Program-made: the position numbers and the translations under genes
Assembly: GCA_964007475.1 (NCBI GenBank)
Contig: OZ023273.1
Span: 1,364,001-1,428,000, forward strand
Reading direction: 5' to 3'
DNA: 64,000 nt
DNA from: Hybos culiciformis
Lineage: Eukaryota; Arthropoda; Insecta; Diptera; Hybotidae
Part shown: positions 1 to 10,756 of the stretch, in pieces
How the letters are laid out: the number at the start of each line of letters is the position of its first letter
Numbering within the stretch: the first letter of the stretch is position 1
Notes under the pieces: generated by a model
Seen by the model: only the letters and a program-made list of their open reading frames with translations
Databases searched by the model: none
Told to the model about the DNA's origin: nothing

Positions 1-587
1 AATATACACAAAAAAATAAAAATAAATAAATCTTTTTCTTACATGTTTTCTTTTAAACAGAGAAAACCAATAGGTGAAAATAATCTGGTTACATTTTCTA
101 TTTTGTTAATTTTGTATATGCGACGACGGGCAACCCTTAAACAAAAATTTTTTTTTTCTTAAGAAATTTTCTTTTAAACTAAATTTTCTTTTAAAGAAAT
201 TTTCTTTGGAATTAACTTCGATTCAAGGCAACTTGGCGAAACAGAGATGTAATCAGTGATTAAAATTAATTTATTGTGAATGGAATTGTTTTTCATTTTA
301 TTATGTTTATGTTTATATTGGAGTTTTAAGAATACAGCTTACTCGAAATCGAGGCTTCCAGACAGAGATCGAATAAAGTCAAAAAATTATAGAAATTTTG
401 AAAAATAATACTTCACTAGTGTCCTTTTCAGCTGAAATTATAATAATATAAAATAATAATAAATATTATTTTTCTCTTAAAAATGTAAAAAAAAAAAATT
501 ATATTTATTTTTATTATTCATTTCGATGTTTATTTATTCCACATATACATGCATCTGTAAATATAATTTTGTTTTTTTTTTCTCAAG
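1..587. other. Intron or upstream DNA of the beat-like gene
   Basis: AT-rich, with no open frame or recognisable element. It ends in a polypyrimidine run and AG at 586-587, the acceptor of the first visible beat-like exon. That exon starts in mid-codon, so this stretch is the 3' part of an intron whose 5' exon is outside the window. Confidence 0.6.
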
Positions 588-721
588 CCTTGCCCCAATA
601 TGATCCAAATATAAATGGAGTTAGCTATTCATACCATATAGATGAATATGTTACAGCCAATTGCTCATCAGATTGGTCTTCACCGCCAGCAGTTTTATCA
701 TGGTACATTAACGGTGAAAAG
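588..721 (+). CDS. beat: Beat-family (Beaten path) Ig protein, internal exon (partial gene)
   Basis: This is an internal exon of a Beaten path family gene, which encodes secreted or membrane-anchored Ig-superfamily proteins that act with Side receptors in axon guidance. The peptide reads QYDPNINGVSYSYHIDEYVT, then a Cys (ANC) and the Trp core LSWYINGEK, as in the second Ig-like region of Beat proteins. The exon opens after a polypyrimidine tract and AG with two bases completing a codon (phase 1). It closes at GAAAAG followed by GTAAAA, in phase 0. The next exon at 1611 continues in phase 0, and no start codon is expected here. Upstream exons with the signal peptide and first Ig region are off the left edge. 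Family assignment is from remembered family features; which beat paralogue it is cannot be decided. Confidence 0.85.
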
Positions 722-1342
722 GTAAAAATATCCATAAAAAAAAATAAAATAAAAAAATATATAATTTCAAAAATAATGCTATTAATTTTATTGATTGCTT
801 TTTTTTCTCTTTTTTGCGAAATAAAAATTACATTCTTTATTGAAGATAAATAGTTAAAATAGTTAAAATTTCATATTATATAAAAAGAATATTTCACTAC
901 ATTATCCACTATTAAATTTATATAATCTAAAATTCAAACAACAAAACATGTTAAAAGGTTCAACATTATCAGTTAAAAATAATAAAAATTATAGCTTTTA
1001 AAAGCTTAAATAACTTTTTGATATGAATATAATTATTTTTAAATCTAAATTATAATCTGCTTTCAAAAAAAAAATTGTAAATCAGTTTTCTCTGTTAATT
1101 TCATTCATAGCCAATTTTCTATGAAATTTTTAATCTCATTAATGTTGAAGTTAAAGTTGATCACCACGAAACTTTAATTTCTGAAGTAAATAAGAAAATA
1201 ATGAATTTTATTAAGAGCAATTAGTAATTTGATATAAAACTACCTAATTGTTTTTCCTAATATTATACCAATTGCTAAATTTTCTGAAATGTTTGAAAAC
1301 TTTGGCAAACTGTATAGAACCATTTTAATTCTTAGTTATAAC

Positions 1343-1559
1343 CATAGATTAAGAATACAGAAAGATTGGAAGCTTCATACAACATTTTTTCAGTCTTTTT
1401 TGGGTATTTTATTGTGAAGGTGTTAGTAAAACTAAATAAAATTCTTTTCATACATTGATAATTATCACGTATTTTATTTTGTTTTACTAACACATTGACT
1501 TAAAAATACCAAAAATAATGTTGTATGAAGCTTCCCATCTTTCTGTATTCTTAATCTAT
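1343..1559. mobile_element. 217-bp MITE, copy A
   Basis: A non-autonomous element inside the first visible beat intron. Its ends are inverted repeats: CATAGATTAAGAATACAG at the left and the reverse complement at the right. It is flanked by GTTATAAC at 1335-1342 and 1560-1567, an 8-bp target duplication. The arms continue inwards (AGCTTCATACAACATT and its complement), so the single strand can fold. A second copy of identical length is at 49506-49722 in the opposite orientation. An 8-bp duplication suits hAT or P superfamilies; the parent family is not recognised. It ends 51 bases before the next coding exon. Confidence 0.85.
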
Positions 1560-1610
1560 GTTATAACCTATACCTTTACAGACATCTAAAATAATCTTAA
1601 TTTATTGCAG

Positions 1611-1863
1611 GCATCACCAGAAATGTTGGAGCCCCAGCAAGAGACATCAACAACAATAGGAGAGTTCACTTTAAAATTAAGAAGTTTAGAAATTCGATTC
1701 TATTTAAGTTATCACATATATTTAACATCGAAGGGAGTATTAGAATTAAAATGTGTGGCTGAAGTTGATCAAATGCCGTCACTTAGAAGAGAAAAAACTA
1801 TAACATCACCAATATTATTTCAAGATGATTTAAGAAATCAAAAACTAATTAATTCTGTTTCAA
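1611..1863 (+). CDS. beat: Beat-family (Beaten path) Ig protein, second visible exon
   Basis: This exon continues the beat-like reading frame from 721 in phase 0, giving NGEKASPEMLEPQQETS across the junction. It then has the family's strand motif FTLKLRSLEIRF and the second Ig cysteine in LELKCVAEV, which pairs with the Cys of the preceding exon. It ends LRNQKLINSVS plus one base, before a consensus donor GTAAGT at 1864. The acceptor is TTTATTGCAG. The open frame runs on to a stop at 1892, but the donor is strong and the phase fits the exon at 7742. Product and role are as for the preceding exon. An extra symmetric exon in the following 5.9-kb intron is not excluded, because that intron contains a sequence gap. 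Confidence 0.85.
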
Positions 1864-3469
1864 GTAAGTTTGCTGAAATTTTTATATTATAGAATTTATT
1901 TATATTTGGATTAAATTTTTGCTGGCAGAGGGACGTTTTCTATTATGTATACTTTTTGAGTTTGAGTATTTCTTTTTTAATTGAAATTTAGAATTCAATT
2001 CTTTTATTTTCATAAAAATATCTATTTATTACTATTAGAAGGGAATCAAAGTATATAAAATAGTTTCCCCCAAAATAAACAAATATAGTAAAACAACAGT
2101 GTTCATAGTGTCATTTTAATATCAATAACACACATTTTATTGATTATGTGTGACACACGTTATAATAAAAATATTTAACGCATGCATGTCCTATTTTTAT
2201 GTTATTATATTCCTTTGGACATGACAAGTTCATAAAATATAATATACTTACATACATTAAACTTACTTTATAGATTTAATAAATTTAATTGATTTATTTT
2301 GGGAAAGAAAATATATTTTTTTTTTTTTTAAGTTTCTTCAACAAAATAAAAAATTAAAATGATAATAAAAAACAAAAAAATAAATTTTGACAAAAATCAA
2401 ATATTTAGAGTTACAGGAACAAAACGAGGATCCCCAAAGAATAACAAATAAATATAATATGTAATATATAGAAAGGTTTTTTTGGTTCTTTTATATTATG
2501 TTGGATGGAAAAGAGCTTATGATTGTAATAAGTTTTTGGCACATTTTCAAATTTTATTTCTCGGTGTTTTTTTTTTTTTTTTGTCATTCTTTTACATAGG
2601 AAAACTTTTTTTTGTATGTTGACAACATAATATATAATACAGTGTTTGATTTTCATTTTCATATCATCAATTTGTGAAAATGGGTTTTCCTTCATTCACT
2701 TAAAAAAAAAAATAAAAATAAAAGAACAGAAAGCGAAATAAAAGTCAAAAAAAATTATTAAAGCAAAGGTCATTGAAATTTTTTTTTTTGAAATCAATGA
2801 ATTTGTTTGTATAAAAATAATCTTGTTGCAAGATACAGTGTATACTGTATAGACAGTGTATAAGTTATTCTATTTAATTAATCAATTGCATATTTTAAAA
2901 TGTATATACAGAAGAAGTAAAACTATATCAACATCATAGACTTTACATTGCTTATTTTATATGTCGAAAAAAAATATTTTACTATCGATGCAATTAATTT
3001 ATTTTCAAAAAAAAAATATTCATAAGCTATATATATAAAATATTTTGCTTTTACATCATCAATGAAAAAAAAAAAAAATTTATTCACAAATGTCAACTCA
3101 GTAGTAAATAGATAAAAAAAAAAAAAAATTATATTTGAATCCGTATCTTATTTGCCTTTATAACAATTTCTTTTTTTTTTGTTCATGATTGATTCTATCC
3201 AATATTTTCAATCATTTCTTTTTTATCAATTTTCAATTCATATTCCCTTACACAGTTTTTTTTTTTTTTTTTTTTTATTTTCTTCTCATCCATTGAGAAA
3301 TAATTTATCATTTTCTTTTCTTTTTTTTTATTGTTATAATTTTGATGAATTTTCTTCCTTTCTGCTAATGTTTTCTCATTAATCAATCTAAAAAAAAAAT
3401 TGAAAAAAAAAAAAAAAAATGAATAAATGAAATTAATGCTAATTTAAATGGAAATCACGGCATAAAGGA

Positions 3470-3532
<63 letters not shown>
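3470..3532. repeat. (ATT)n microsatellite
   Basis: About 21 uninterrupted ATT triplets within the beat-like intron. No coding context. Confidence 0.95.
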
Positions 3533-3534
<2 letters not shown>

Positions 3535-3886
3535 TGGACATGGAAATAATTTGGAAAAAAAGGTCATTCAATGATTTGTCCAAATTTTATAATTCGTTAC
3601 TAAGTATTGGAAATTTACGTTTTGTTGTTAAAAAAAAAAATAAATTAAACTAAATGATGTCAGATTGTCAGCTAATAATAATCTAATATAAGAAAGTATA
3701 TATGCAAATTAATCAAATTATATTAGGCTTAAAAAAGTTATTTTTTTATTGCAAAAAAATCGTAATTTTTAAAGATAGTTTTTACTCTAAAATTATATAC
3801 GTATATCATCTTTTATAATAGTAGGATTCTTTAATGAAATTAACATTTACTTCTGCTTCGAAAGCACTTCCTACCACTGTCAATGC

Positions 3887-4086
3887 NNNNNNNNNNNNNN
3901 NNNNNNNNNNNNNNNNNNNNNNNNNNNNNNNNNNNNNNNNNNNNNNNNNNNNNNNNNNNNNNNNNNNNNNNNNNNNNNNNNNNNNNNNNNNNNNNNNNNN
4001 NNNNNNNNNNNNNNNNNNNNNNNNNNNNNNNNNNNNNNNNNNNNNNNNNNNNNNNNNNNNNNNNNNNNNNNNNNNNNNNNNNNNNN
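3887..4086. other. Assembly gap, 200 N
   Basis: Exactly 200 consecutive N. The round number suggests a scaffolding placeholder rather than a measured gap, so the true intron length and content here are unknown. Confidence 0.98.
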
Positions 4087-6051
4087 TGATTACTTAATAA
4101 TCATATATATAATATATACTTCAAATCATCTAAAACAAATGAAATTTTCATTAATTAAAGAAATAATAAAAAGAAAAAAAAAATCCTTTTTGGAAAAACT
4201 TTTCCAATTTATCTAATACTCATAGATTAATATACTTTAGTTTCAAAATAATTCGAAACTTCAAGATATCTTATATTTTTAGGATTATTATTTTCATTTA
4301 ACTTTTGTAAATGAATTATATTTAATTTGTTGCATAATGATAGAATTGAAGCCTTTTATATTAAATTGGGAAAAAAAAATAGTTCTTAAGAAATAAATAT
4401 AAAAGTATTTTTTTTTTCGAATAAAATCAAAACTTTTCTTATCGAGATAAAATATAGATCAGTTCTACATTTAAATATAACAAATTTAATATTAATCAAT
4501 TAATTATTGAATGAATTTTGAAATTTTAATACAAATATTTTAATTGAAATTATGAATATGAAGTTTTTTATAATTTTTTTTTCCATTTTCTAATCGAATA
4601 AATGTTAGAACTTAAGCACGAACTAAGTGAAAAGAAAATCGTGAATCACAATTTTCCGGCCTATATATCTATATACAACCTATAAAACTAATTCAATATT
4701 ATTTCCAATTTTTATATACTTTTTAACTGCAAGTTAAATCACGAATTATATTAATTAAACTAAAAACAAAAAAAAAAGGAAAAAAAATTTCTTGGTTTTT
4801 CTATATTGGCTAATTAGCGTAAGACTTCTAACGCCCAAAAAATAATAAAATAAATGAACCCAATTATAATTGGGGAAAATTTAGGAAAACCATTTTTATT
4901 TTTTACATAAAATAAAACCTTTCAAATTAATTATGTGAAAGTTATTTTAGATGCGGACACAAATGTTATTAAGCTTAAGTTGAATCCTCGGATCCTAAAT
5001 TAATAATTTCACTTTTTTTTGTTGATCCTCTAAATCTCTATAATTTTCCTTTTATTTTATTTTTATTTTTTTTGAAGAAAAATTTTAATGAAAGTTTTAT
5101 TTAACAACGTATGTAAAAAGAACTTTTTACCAGTAAAAAACTTTTCTATCATTTTCATCAATATTTTTCCTATAAATTTTTTCATCTTGATTATTTATCC
5201 AAAGAAAATAATAATAGATTTCCATGAAAAATAACCAACAATAATTTTAATTTAACATTGAAAGAAAAGTTCTCGAAAAAAAGAAATAATAAAATTTTAC
5301 TTTTAATAGTCAAAAATAATAATAATAATAATAAGAATACGAAAAAGTATATATAACTAAGAAGAAAATGAGAGAAATAAGAAAAAGTTCTTTTACCAAA
5401 ACTTTTTTTTTTTTTAAAGGTTGTTTTTGATAACCTCAGATTATCTTTCATAATCGAAATAAATATGACATAAAAAATTGTTCTTCAACAATAAAATTGG
5501 TCCTAATTTAATTTTTGTTATTCTTTGGAATAAAAAAAAAAGTTTGAAGTTTCCATTCTTTGTTCCAACTTTGTTGATCTTCTAGGAATTCATTAAAATT
5601 ATTTAGAAATAATACTTATATATAAATTTCTACTTTTGAACATAAAGAAATATTAAGATTGAAAGAATATTTAATTTTCTATTAAATTTGAAGAATATGT
5701 ATATATATTTTTTGCATTTAGATAATAATTCTTTTTTGTGAATTAAATATGTTTTGATATTTCTTAAATAAAACTGTTTTGAAAGCTCAACATTTCTATT
5801 TACCAAAAAAGATATTTAAATTGACAGTCGCAGAGCGAATTGTGGAATCCTTTTTATTTTAACTTAAATTCAAGCAGAAAACTCGAGAATTCGTATAGGA
5901 TCTTTAAGGAAACCACGGATCATAATTTGAATTCTTGGGTTCTTGGGTTGGATTGTGTGATTTTTTTGGTAACAAACTTTAAAAAAAAGTAAATATTTGA
6001 ATTTCAATTTATGCATCGGTTTGGAGGAGACTTAATATTTTATTTTAATAA

Positions 6052-6245
6052 CTAATCCCCCATTTACACAGGCTGTTTTCGAAGATTAAAATGAAGATTT
6101 TTTTTTAAATGTGTGTGTAAAATTTATTTAAAATTTTTTCATTTTATACCCACATGAAAAAATTTTATACAAATTTTACACACACATTCAAAAAAAATCT
6201 TCATTTTAATCTTTTCGAAAACAGCCTGTGTAAATGGGGGGTTAG
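6052..6245. mobile_element. Palindromic (foldback) MITE
   Basis: Two arms of about 75 bases are inverted copies separated by a short centre. The left arm begins CTAATCCCCCATTTACACAG and the right arm ends in its near reverse complement, closing in GGGGGGTTAG. Arms include GGCTGTTTTCGAA and AATGTGTGTGTAAAATTT on both sides. Small indels distinguish the arms. No coding capacity and no certain target duplication (the flanking CTAA/TTAG is itself palindromic). Confidence 0.8.
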
Positions 6246-6537
6246 ACCTATGTTGAATATCCTTCAACTTCATTTTATTTTTGGATGGTCTCAGAAAAAT
6301 CCTTGTTCAAAAATAAAACGACGAATTCGAAATTGTTTAATGTTTTATTCAAAATAAGAATATACGTACATATAAATAATATATATTTTGTGTGAACTTA
6401 TGAAAGATTTAAAGACTTAAGTTTACAAATTCAGAAGTAAAAAACTAGGATTTCTTGAATTGCTTGGTATATTGCTACAATGTCTATTATATTTTATTAA
6501 AAACTATGTTCTGCAAAAAAAAAATTTTGCTAATATA

Positions 6538-7497
6538 GGGTAAGTTGGGGTGAAACGGTATACCTTTTTTCAAATCCATTTTTCGGTGGCAAAAAAAAAT
6601 TTTTTTCTTGAAACAAAAACAAATTCTTTTATTTTATTAAAATTGAAATTATATAAATTGGTTGAAAAAAATTAAATTTCGTTTTTAAACTCATAAAACA
6701 GATTTTAAAAAAAATGAAAAAAAAAACCAAATCACCCCTTCTAGTGAGCGTGACATGGCACAGCAATCACCATTACTTTCAGATTATTATTTTTTTTAAT
6801 TTTTTGTGCCACATGAGTGGCTAGTGATATAAAATGAAGAAAAGCCTTCGTGAAACCATTTACAACAAATGTTTTTTATTTTTTTTTTTTTATATTAGAA
6901 ACTTTTGCAAATTGCAATGCAATAATCCGAAATAATGATCAACATCAAATTTATTCTTTCCCTTTACTTCTCCCAAGGATACTGCTTCATCTTTTTCAAT
7001 CTATTTTTTTTATAAAACGTTGGCATATCTAAAAAAAACAAGTTTTGCAAAAAAAAATTACGTAAGGAGAAAAAGCTCATATACCATGTCACCCCTAATG
7101 AACTTGTACCATTTCACCCATTCTATATACTTTAAAAAAAAATTCAACAAAAAAAAAATCGACCTATGGATTTAATTTCTCCAGTACTTCGGCAAAACTA
7201 CAATAAAAATATATTCTAAAAATATTATTACCGACCAAAACAACGGTTGCTTTGTCCCAATTCTAGCGGATTTGCTTATATCGTAAAAAAAAAGACGATT
7301 TTATTTGTCACACATCTTGAAAACAAAACTCAAAAAAATATGTACACTTTGGTCTAGAAATCCAAAAATTTGAATCAGCACATTAAATGAAAAAATAAAC
7401 AAAATGATTTGACCATTTCAAGAAAATTTACTTTTGAAATATCAAAACGGATGAGTATGCCATTTCACCCGCTGCGCCATAACACCCCAAATTATCC
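6538..7497. mobile_element. Old TIR element, GGGTAAGTTGGGGTG-type ends
   Basis: The left end reads GGGTAAGTTGGGGTG followed by AAACGGTATAC. The right end, read inwards on the other strand, gives GGATAATTTGGGGTG, a 17-base insert, then AAATGGCATAC. Related CACCCC and CATTTCACCC motifs occur inside, near 6732, 7089 and 7109. No coding frame survives and no target duplication is evident. The superfamily is not recognised. Confidence 0.45.
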
Positions 7498-7741
7498 AAT
7501 TATTTTTTTAGAATCGTAAGTTCATTATAATTTTCTTTTTTCGATTTTAATAAAATAATATATGGGTGTATGCTTGTCCATAATGTCTCTAACTAAATCT
7601 CTATATCAGATAAAACATTGTTAAAATATTCTTTAATACTAATTTTAAAGCAAATTTATTAATCTTAATTTTATCTAGGTTGTGTTGTATAAAATAACCA
7701 TTATTTTTATTTATATCTATTTTTTCTTTCATATATTTCAG

Positions 7742-7851
7742 AAAATTCACTGCCTTCACTATCATCATTGTTGCTACTAAATGGAATTATATGTTTTTTT
7801 TTAACAAGATTTCATAAAAGAAATCATTTTCTTATGGAAATTTCAAGGTAG
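7742..7851 (+). CDS. beat: Beat-family protein, probable C-terminal exon
   Basis: The acceptor (TTTCTTTCATATATTTCAG) is strong. The exon begins in phase 1, exactly matching the one base left over at 1863. The joined frame reads on as K, then NSLPSLSSLLLLNGIICFFL, then a basic tail, and stops at TAG 7849-7851. This gives about 36 residues: a Ser-rich linker and a hydrophobic stretch of roughly 15 residues. It could be a membrane anchor or GPI-attachment signal, as expected at the end of several Beat proteins. The assignment rests on phase, splice site and hydrophobicity, not on sequence identity to a remembered protein. It is 5.9 kb from the previous exon, across a gap. Confidence 0.6.
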
Positions 7852-10069
7852 TTAAATCAATTACAAAAAAAAAAAAAAATAAAGTAAAAACGAAAACCAA
7901 GTAAAATAAACAAAAAAAAAATCCTCTAGAAAATAAAATAAAATAAGAAAAAATAAAAATCATAAATAAAATATTTTATTATTATTATTATTATTAAATA
8001 CATATTAAGAAAAAATATTTCATTTTCATCTCTCTCTCTCAGTTTTTATTTTTTCGTCTTATGGGAATAAAATTTATATTTATACAATATTTAACACAAC
8101 AAAAACATTGAAATTAAGTATAAAATTCTAGGTAAAATAAGGTTTACACACAGCAAAAGCAGCATAAACAAGAAATATTATACATTTTAACATCCAAACT
8201 TTTATTATTTTATATAAAATATATAGTAGGTATATTATATATTAAAAAAAAAAAACCAAATATTGTATATATATAAAAAATATGTATTTATATATATATA
8301 TTTTTTTTTATATGTACACATTTTATACATAGATGTATATTAATGTAAAATTTTTTTTTATATATGGAAATGGAAAATATTCGGTATCGTAATTCTCCTC
8401 GAGGACTTGAAATTATCTCCCTAAAGGAGTTTAACTTTTTTTTTTCCGAATATAAAAACGTTAAAAAACGAAAAAACTAAGTGTAGTTATAGTAATATTT
8501 TTTTTTTTTAATATTACATACCTAGGTTTTATTTCGTTCGTTCAAACCTTACATAAAACTGAACAGGAAAACTTTTTAAAGGTGTTAATTATTCATTAAC
8601 AAAAAATAAAAATAAAATAAAATAAAAATGTATAACTTTGTGTTTCTACAGAAAAAATATAATATTTAATCGAATTTTTGATGAATGAGTTTTCAAAGAA
8701 GTGATATAGTAAACTATGTATGTGTATATAAAAATATTATAAGTAAACTATATGTTATAGATAAAATTATTATTCATTTATCTATTATTCAATTGCTCAA
8801 AACAATTATTTTACAATCTAGTTTTGTTTTTTTTTTTTTCGAAAAGATCAAATATTTGTTCAAAATTCTATATTTTGATTCGTAGTTCATATGCAACCGT
8901 TCGATTTGAAATGTCCCAATTCTTTCGAAACAAATCTATATGATTATATTAGCTTTAAATATTTTAAAGCATTAATTAAGTTCCGAAAGACAGCATTATG
9001 AAACCGGATGTTGATGGACGGATTCCATCATTATTGACATTTGCTTTAAATAAAAAACAAAAAATTACATTTTTGGGTCTTGTTGAAACTAATTAATTTA
9101 ATTGATATTTGATTTTAAAGTTATTTCGAAGAATCATCTTGATGTTGATTAATTAAAAAATGCGATCTCGAAAATTCTCAATTTAAAAATGGACTCTTTC
9201 TTATTAAGCTACGTTTTCGAAATAAGTGAACCTTAATACTAGAATATTTGGAAAATTACATTAAAAGCCCGAAAAATAAAGGTTCTAATAATCTCTTCAA
9301 ATTCAATTTAAAATTATATTATTTTTAAATTTTCCTAAAAAAAAAAAAAAAATTTCTAATTGCTATTATGAAATCTTCTTTTAAGTTATAATATAAATTT
9401 TAATGTTCCTCTTTAATGGAACACCCGGAAAAATAAATGAGGAACTAGTTTTAAGTTAGAAAATTTGTACATAATATTTAGTTATAATAAACTTAGATAA
9501 ATAAATTAAATTAATTAATTAAATTAAATTGTAATTAACTTTAGGTAGAATAAATTAAAAATTGCAATACCTATTTTAAAAATTATAATTAAATTGCAAA
9601 CATTGCACTTCAATTTGAAATAAAAATCATCACTTTAAAAAATAAAAAATTAAAAAAAAAACATTAGAAATTATTCAAACATTTTATATAAGAAAAGAAA
9701 ATAAATAATAAATTACATAATTGAAATGCCAATCTCAGCGTAATTCTAATAAATAGAGCTTTTAGAACTGTTCACTTGTTCTAACACTATTAATTTTTGA
9801 ATCAAGAAAATATTCATCCCGAAAAACGCGAGAAAAATTTGAAGCAAAAAGAAAGATATTTTTAATCAGACGGCCAATAATTAGTAAATTCATTAATCAG
9901 AAATTTTTTTAATCAAAACCAATTACTTTTTAATTCCTTTGCGTATACAAACTTTAAGTCAAATTTAGATCCACAATTAGTAAGATCATACACATTTCTT
10001 AATTGTTAATTATTATTGTTACACCTAATTGATTGTTCATGAATTACAAAAGTAAAAGAAACTATATAT
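7852..10069. other. 3' flank of beat-like gene and intergenic DNA
   Basis: AT-rich DNA with A/T homopolymers and TA-rich stretches. AATAAA-type hexamers follow the stop within 150 bases and could end the transcript. No open frame of coding character and no clear repeat was found. Confidence 0.5.
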
Positions 10070-10756
10070 CAGGGGTGTCAATAACGTCGATCGCGATCTA
10101 CCGGTCGATCGCGTAATAATTTTAAGTCGATCGACAATAAATATTCATATTTTTGATATTTATTTCGTTTCAAATTTCAATTTCAAGAATCAAAAAAAAA
10201 TATCTAAATTTCCAAACATGTCTGCTTCTACTAATTATTATGAAAATAAATACATCAAAGAAATTAAGAACGTTATTGAAGAATTTGGTAACCGTTTCGA
10301 AGATTTTAAAAAACTTTATAATGTAGTTTTAATTATGAGTTTTCCATTTGATAGTAATATGAAACCAGAAACAATTGCAGAAAACCTTTCAACTATTTTT
10401 TATATGGATAACACTACACTTGGAGCAGAAATTATTACATTGCAAAATGATATTTATATTAATGCAAGAGCTTCCGAAGATAAATTCTGGCAATATTTAG
10501 CAGATGGATAAATATGCGAATCTAAAAAAGAGTGCTGAAAATTTATGCGCCTGTTTTGGTTCAACATATTTGTGCGAATCAGCAGTTACACAAGAGGAAA
10601 ATAATAAAGTCGAAATACCGAACTAATTTAACAGACGATCAATTAGAATTTGGAAATATTGCCTTCTCGTCTTAATCCTTATTTAAGAAAAAGTGGATCG
10701 CAGAAGATTTTTACTGCGCGAAGTAGATCTTATAGAAAAATCAGTTGACACCCCTG
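10070..10756 (+). mobile_element. Internally deleted hAT transposon
   Basis: The ends are CAGGGGTGTCAA and its reverse complement (TTGACACCCCTG), typical of hAT elements. An 8-bp target duplication CTATATAT flanks them at 10062-10069 and 10757-10764. The subterminal region carries GATCGCGATCTACCGGTCGA-type palindromic sequence. The interior keeps only the 3' part of a transposase gene, with frameshifts, so the 687-bp copy is non-autonomous. Confidence 0.93.
10218..10735 (+). pseudogene. hAT transposase C-terminal fragment, frameshifted
   Basis: An open stretch of 97 codons (10218-10511) includes NRFEDFKKLYNVVLIMSFPF and ends FWQYLADG then stop. Shifting frame just before that stop continues with KYANLKKSAENLCACFGSTY followed by LCESA. 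Another shift gives YRTNLTDDQLEFGNIA-like sequence. FGSTYLCE and the YRTNLTDD block are hallmarks of the hAT C-terminal dimerisation region, in the group related to GTF2IRD2/ZBED-type transposases. The catalytic DDE region and BED zinc finger are absent. It lies wholly inside the hAT element and cannot make an active enzyme. Confidence 0.8.

Larger units (their letters stand above)
1864..7741 (+). other. Long intron of the beat-like gene
   Basis: The intron runs from GTAAGT at 1864 to the polypyrimidine-CAG acceptor ending at 7741. It is AT-rich with many homopolymer runs. It contains an ATT microsatellite, a 200-N gap, a palindromic MITE at 6052-6245 and an older TIR element at 6538-7497. 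No further coding exon is recognisable. Confidence 0.65.

Noticed and set aside
3834..4097. Open frames across the N run
   Set aside because: Produced by reading through unknown bases of the gap.
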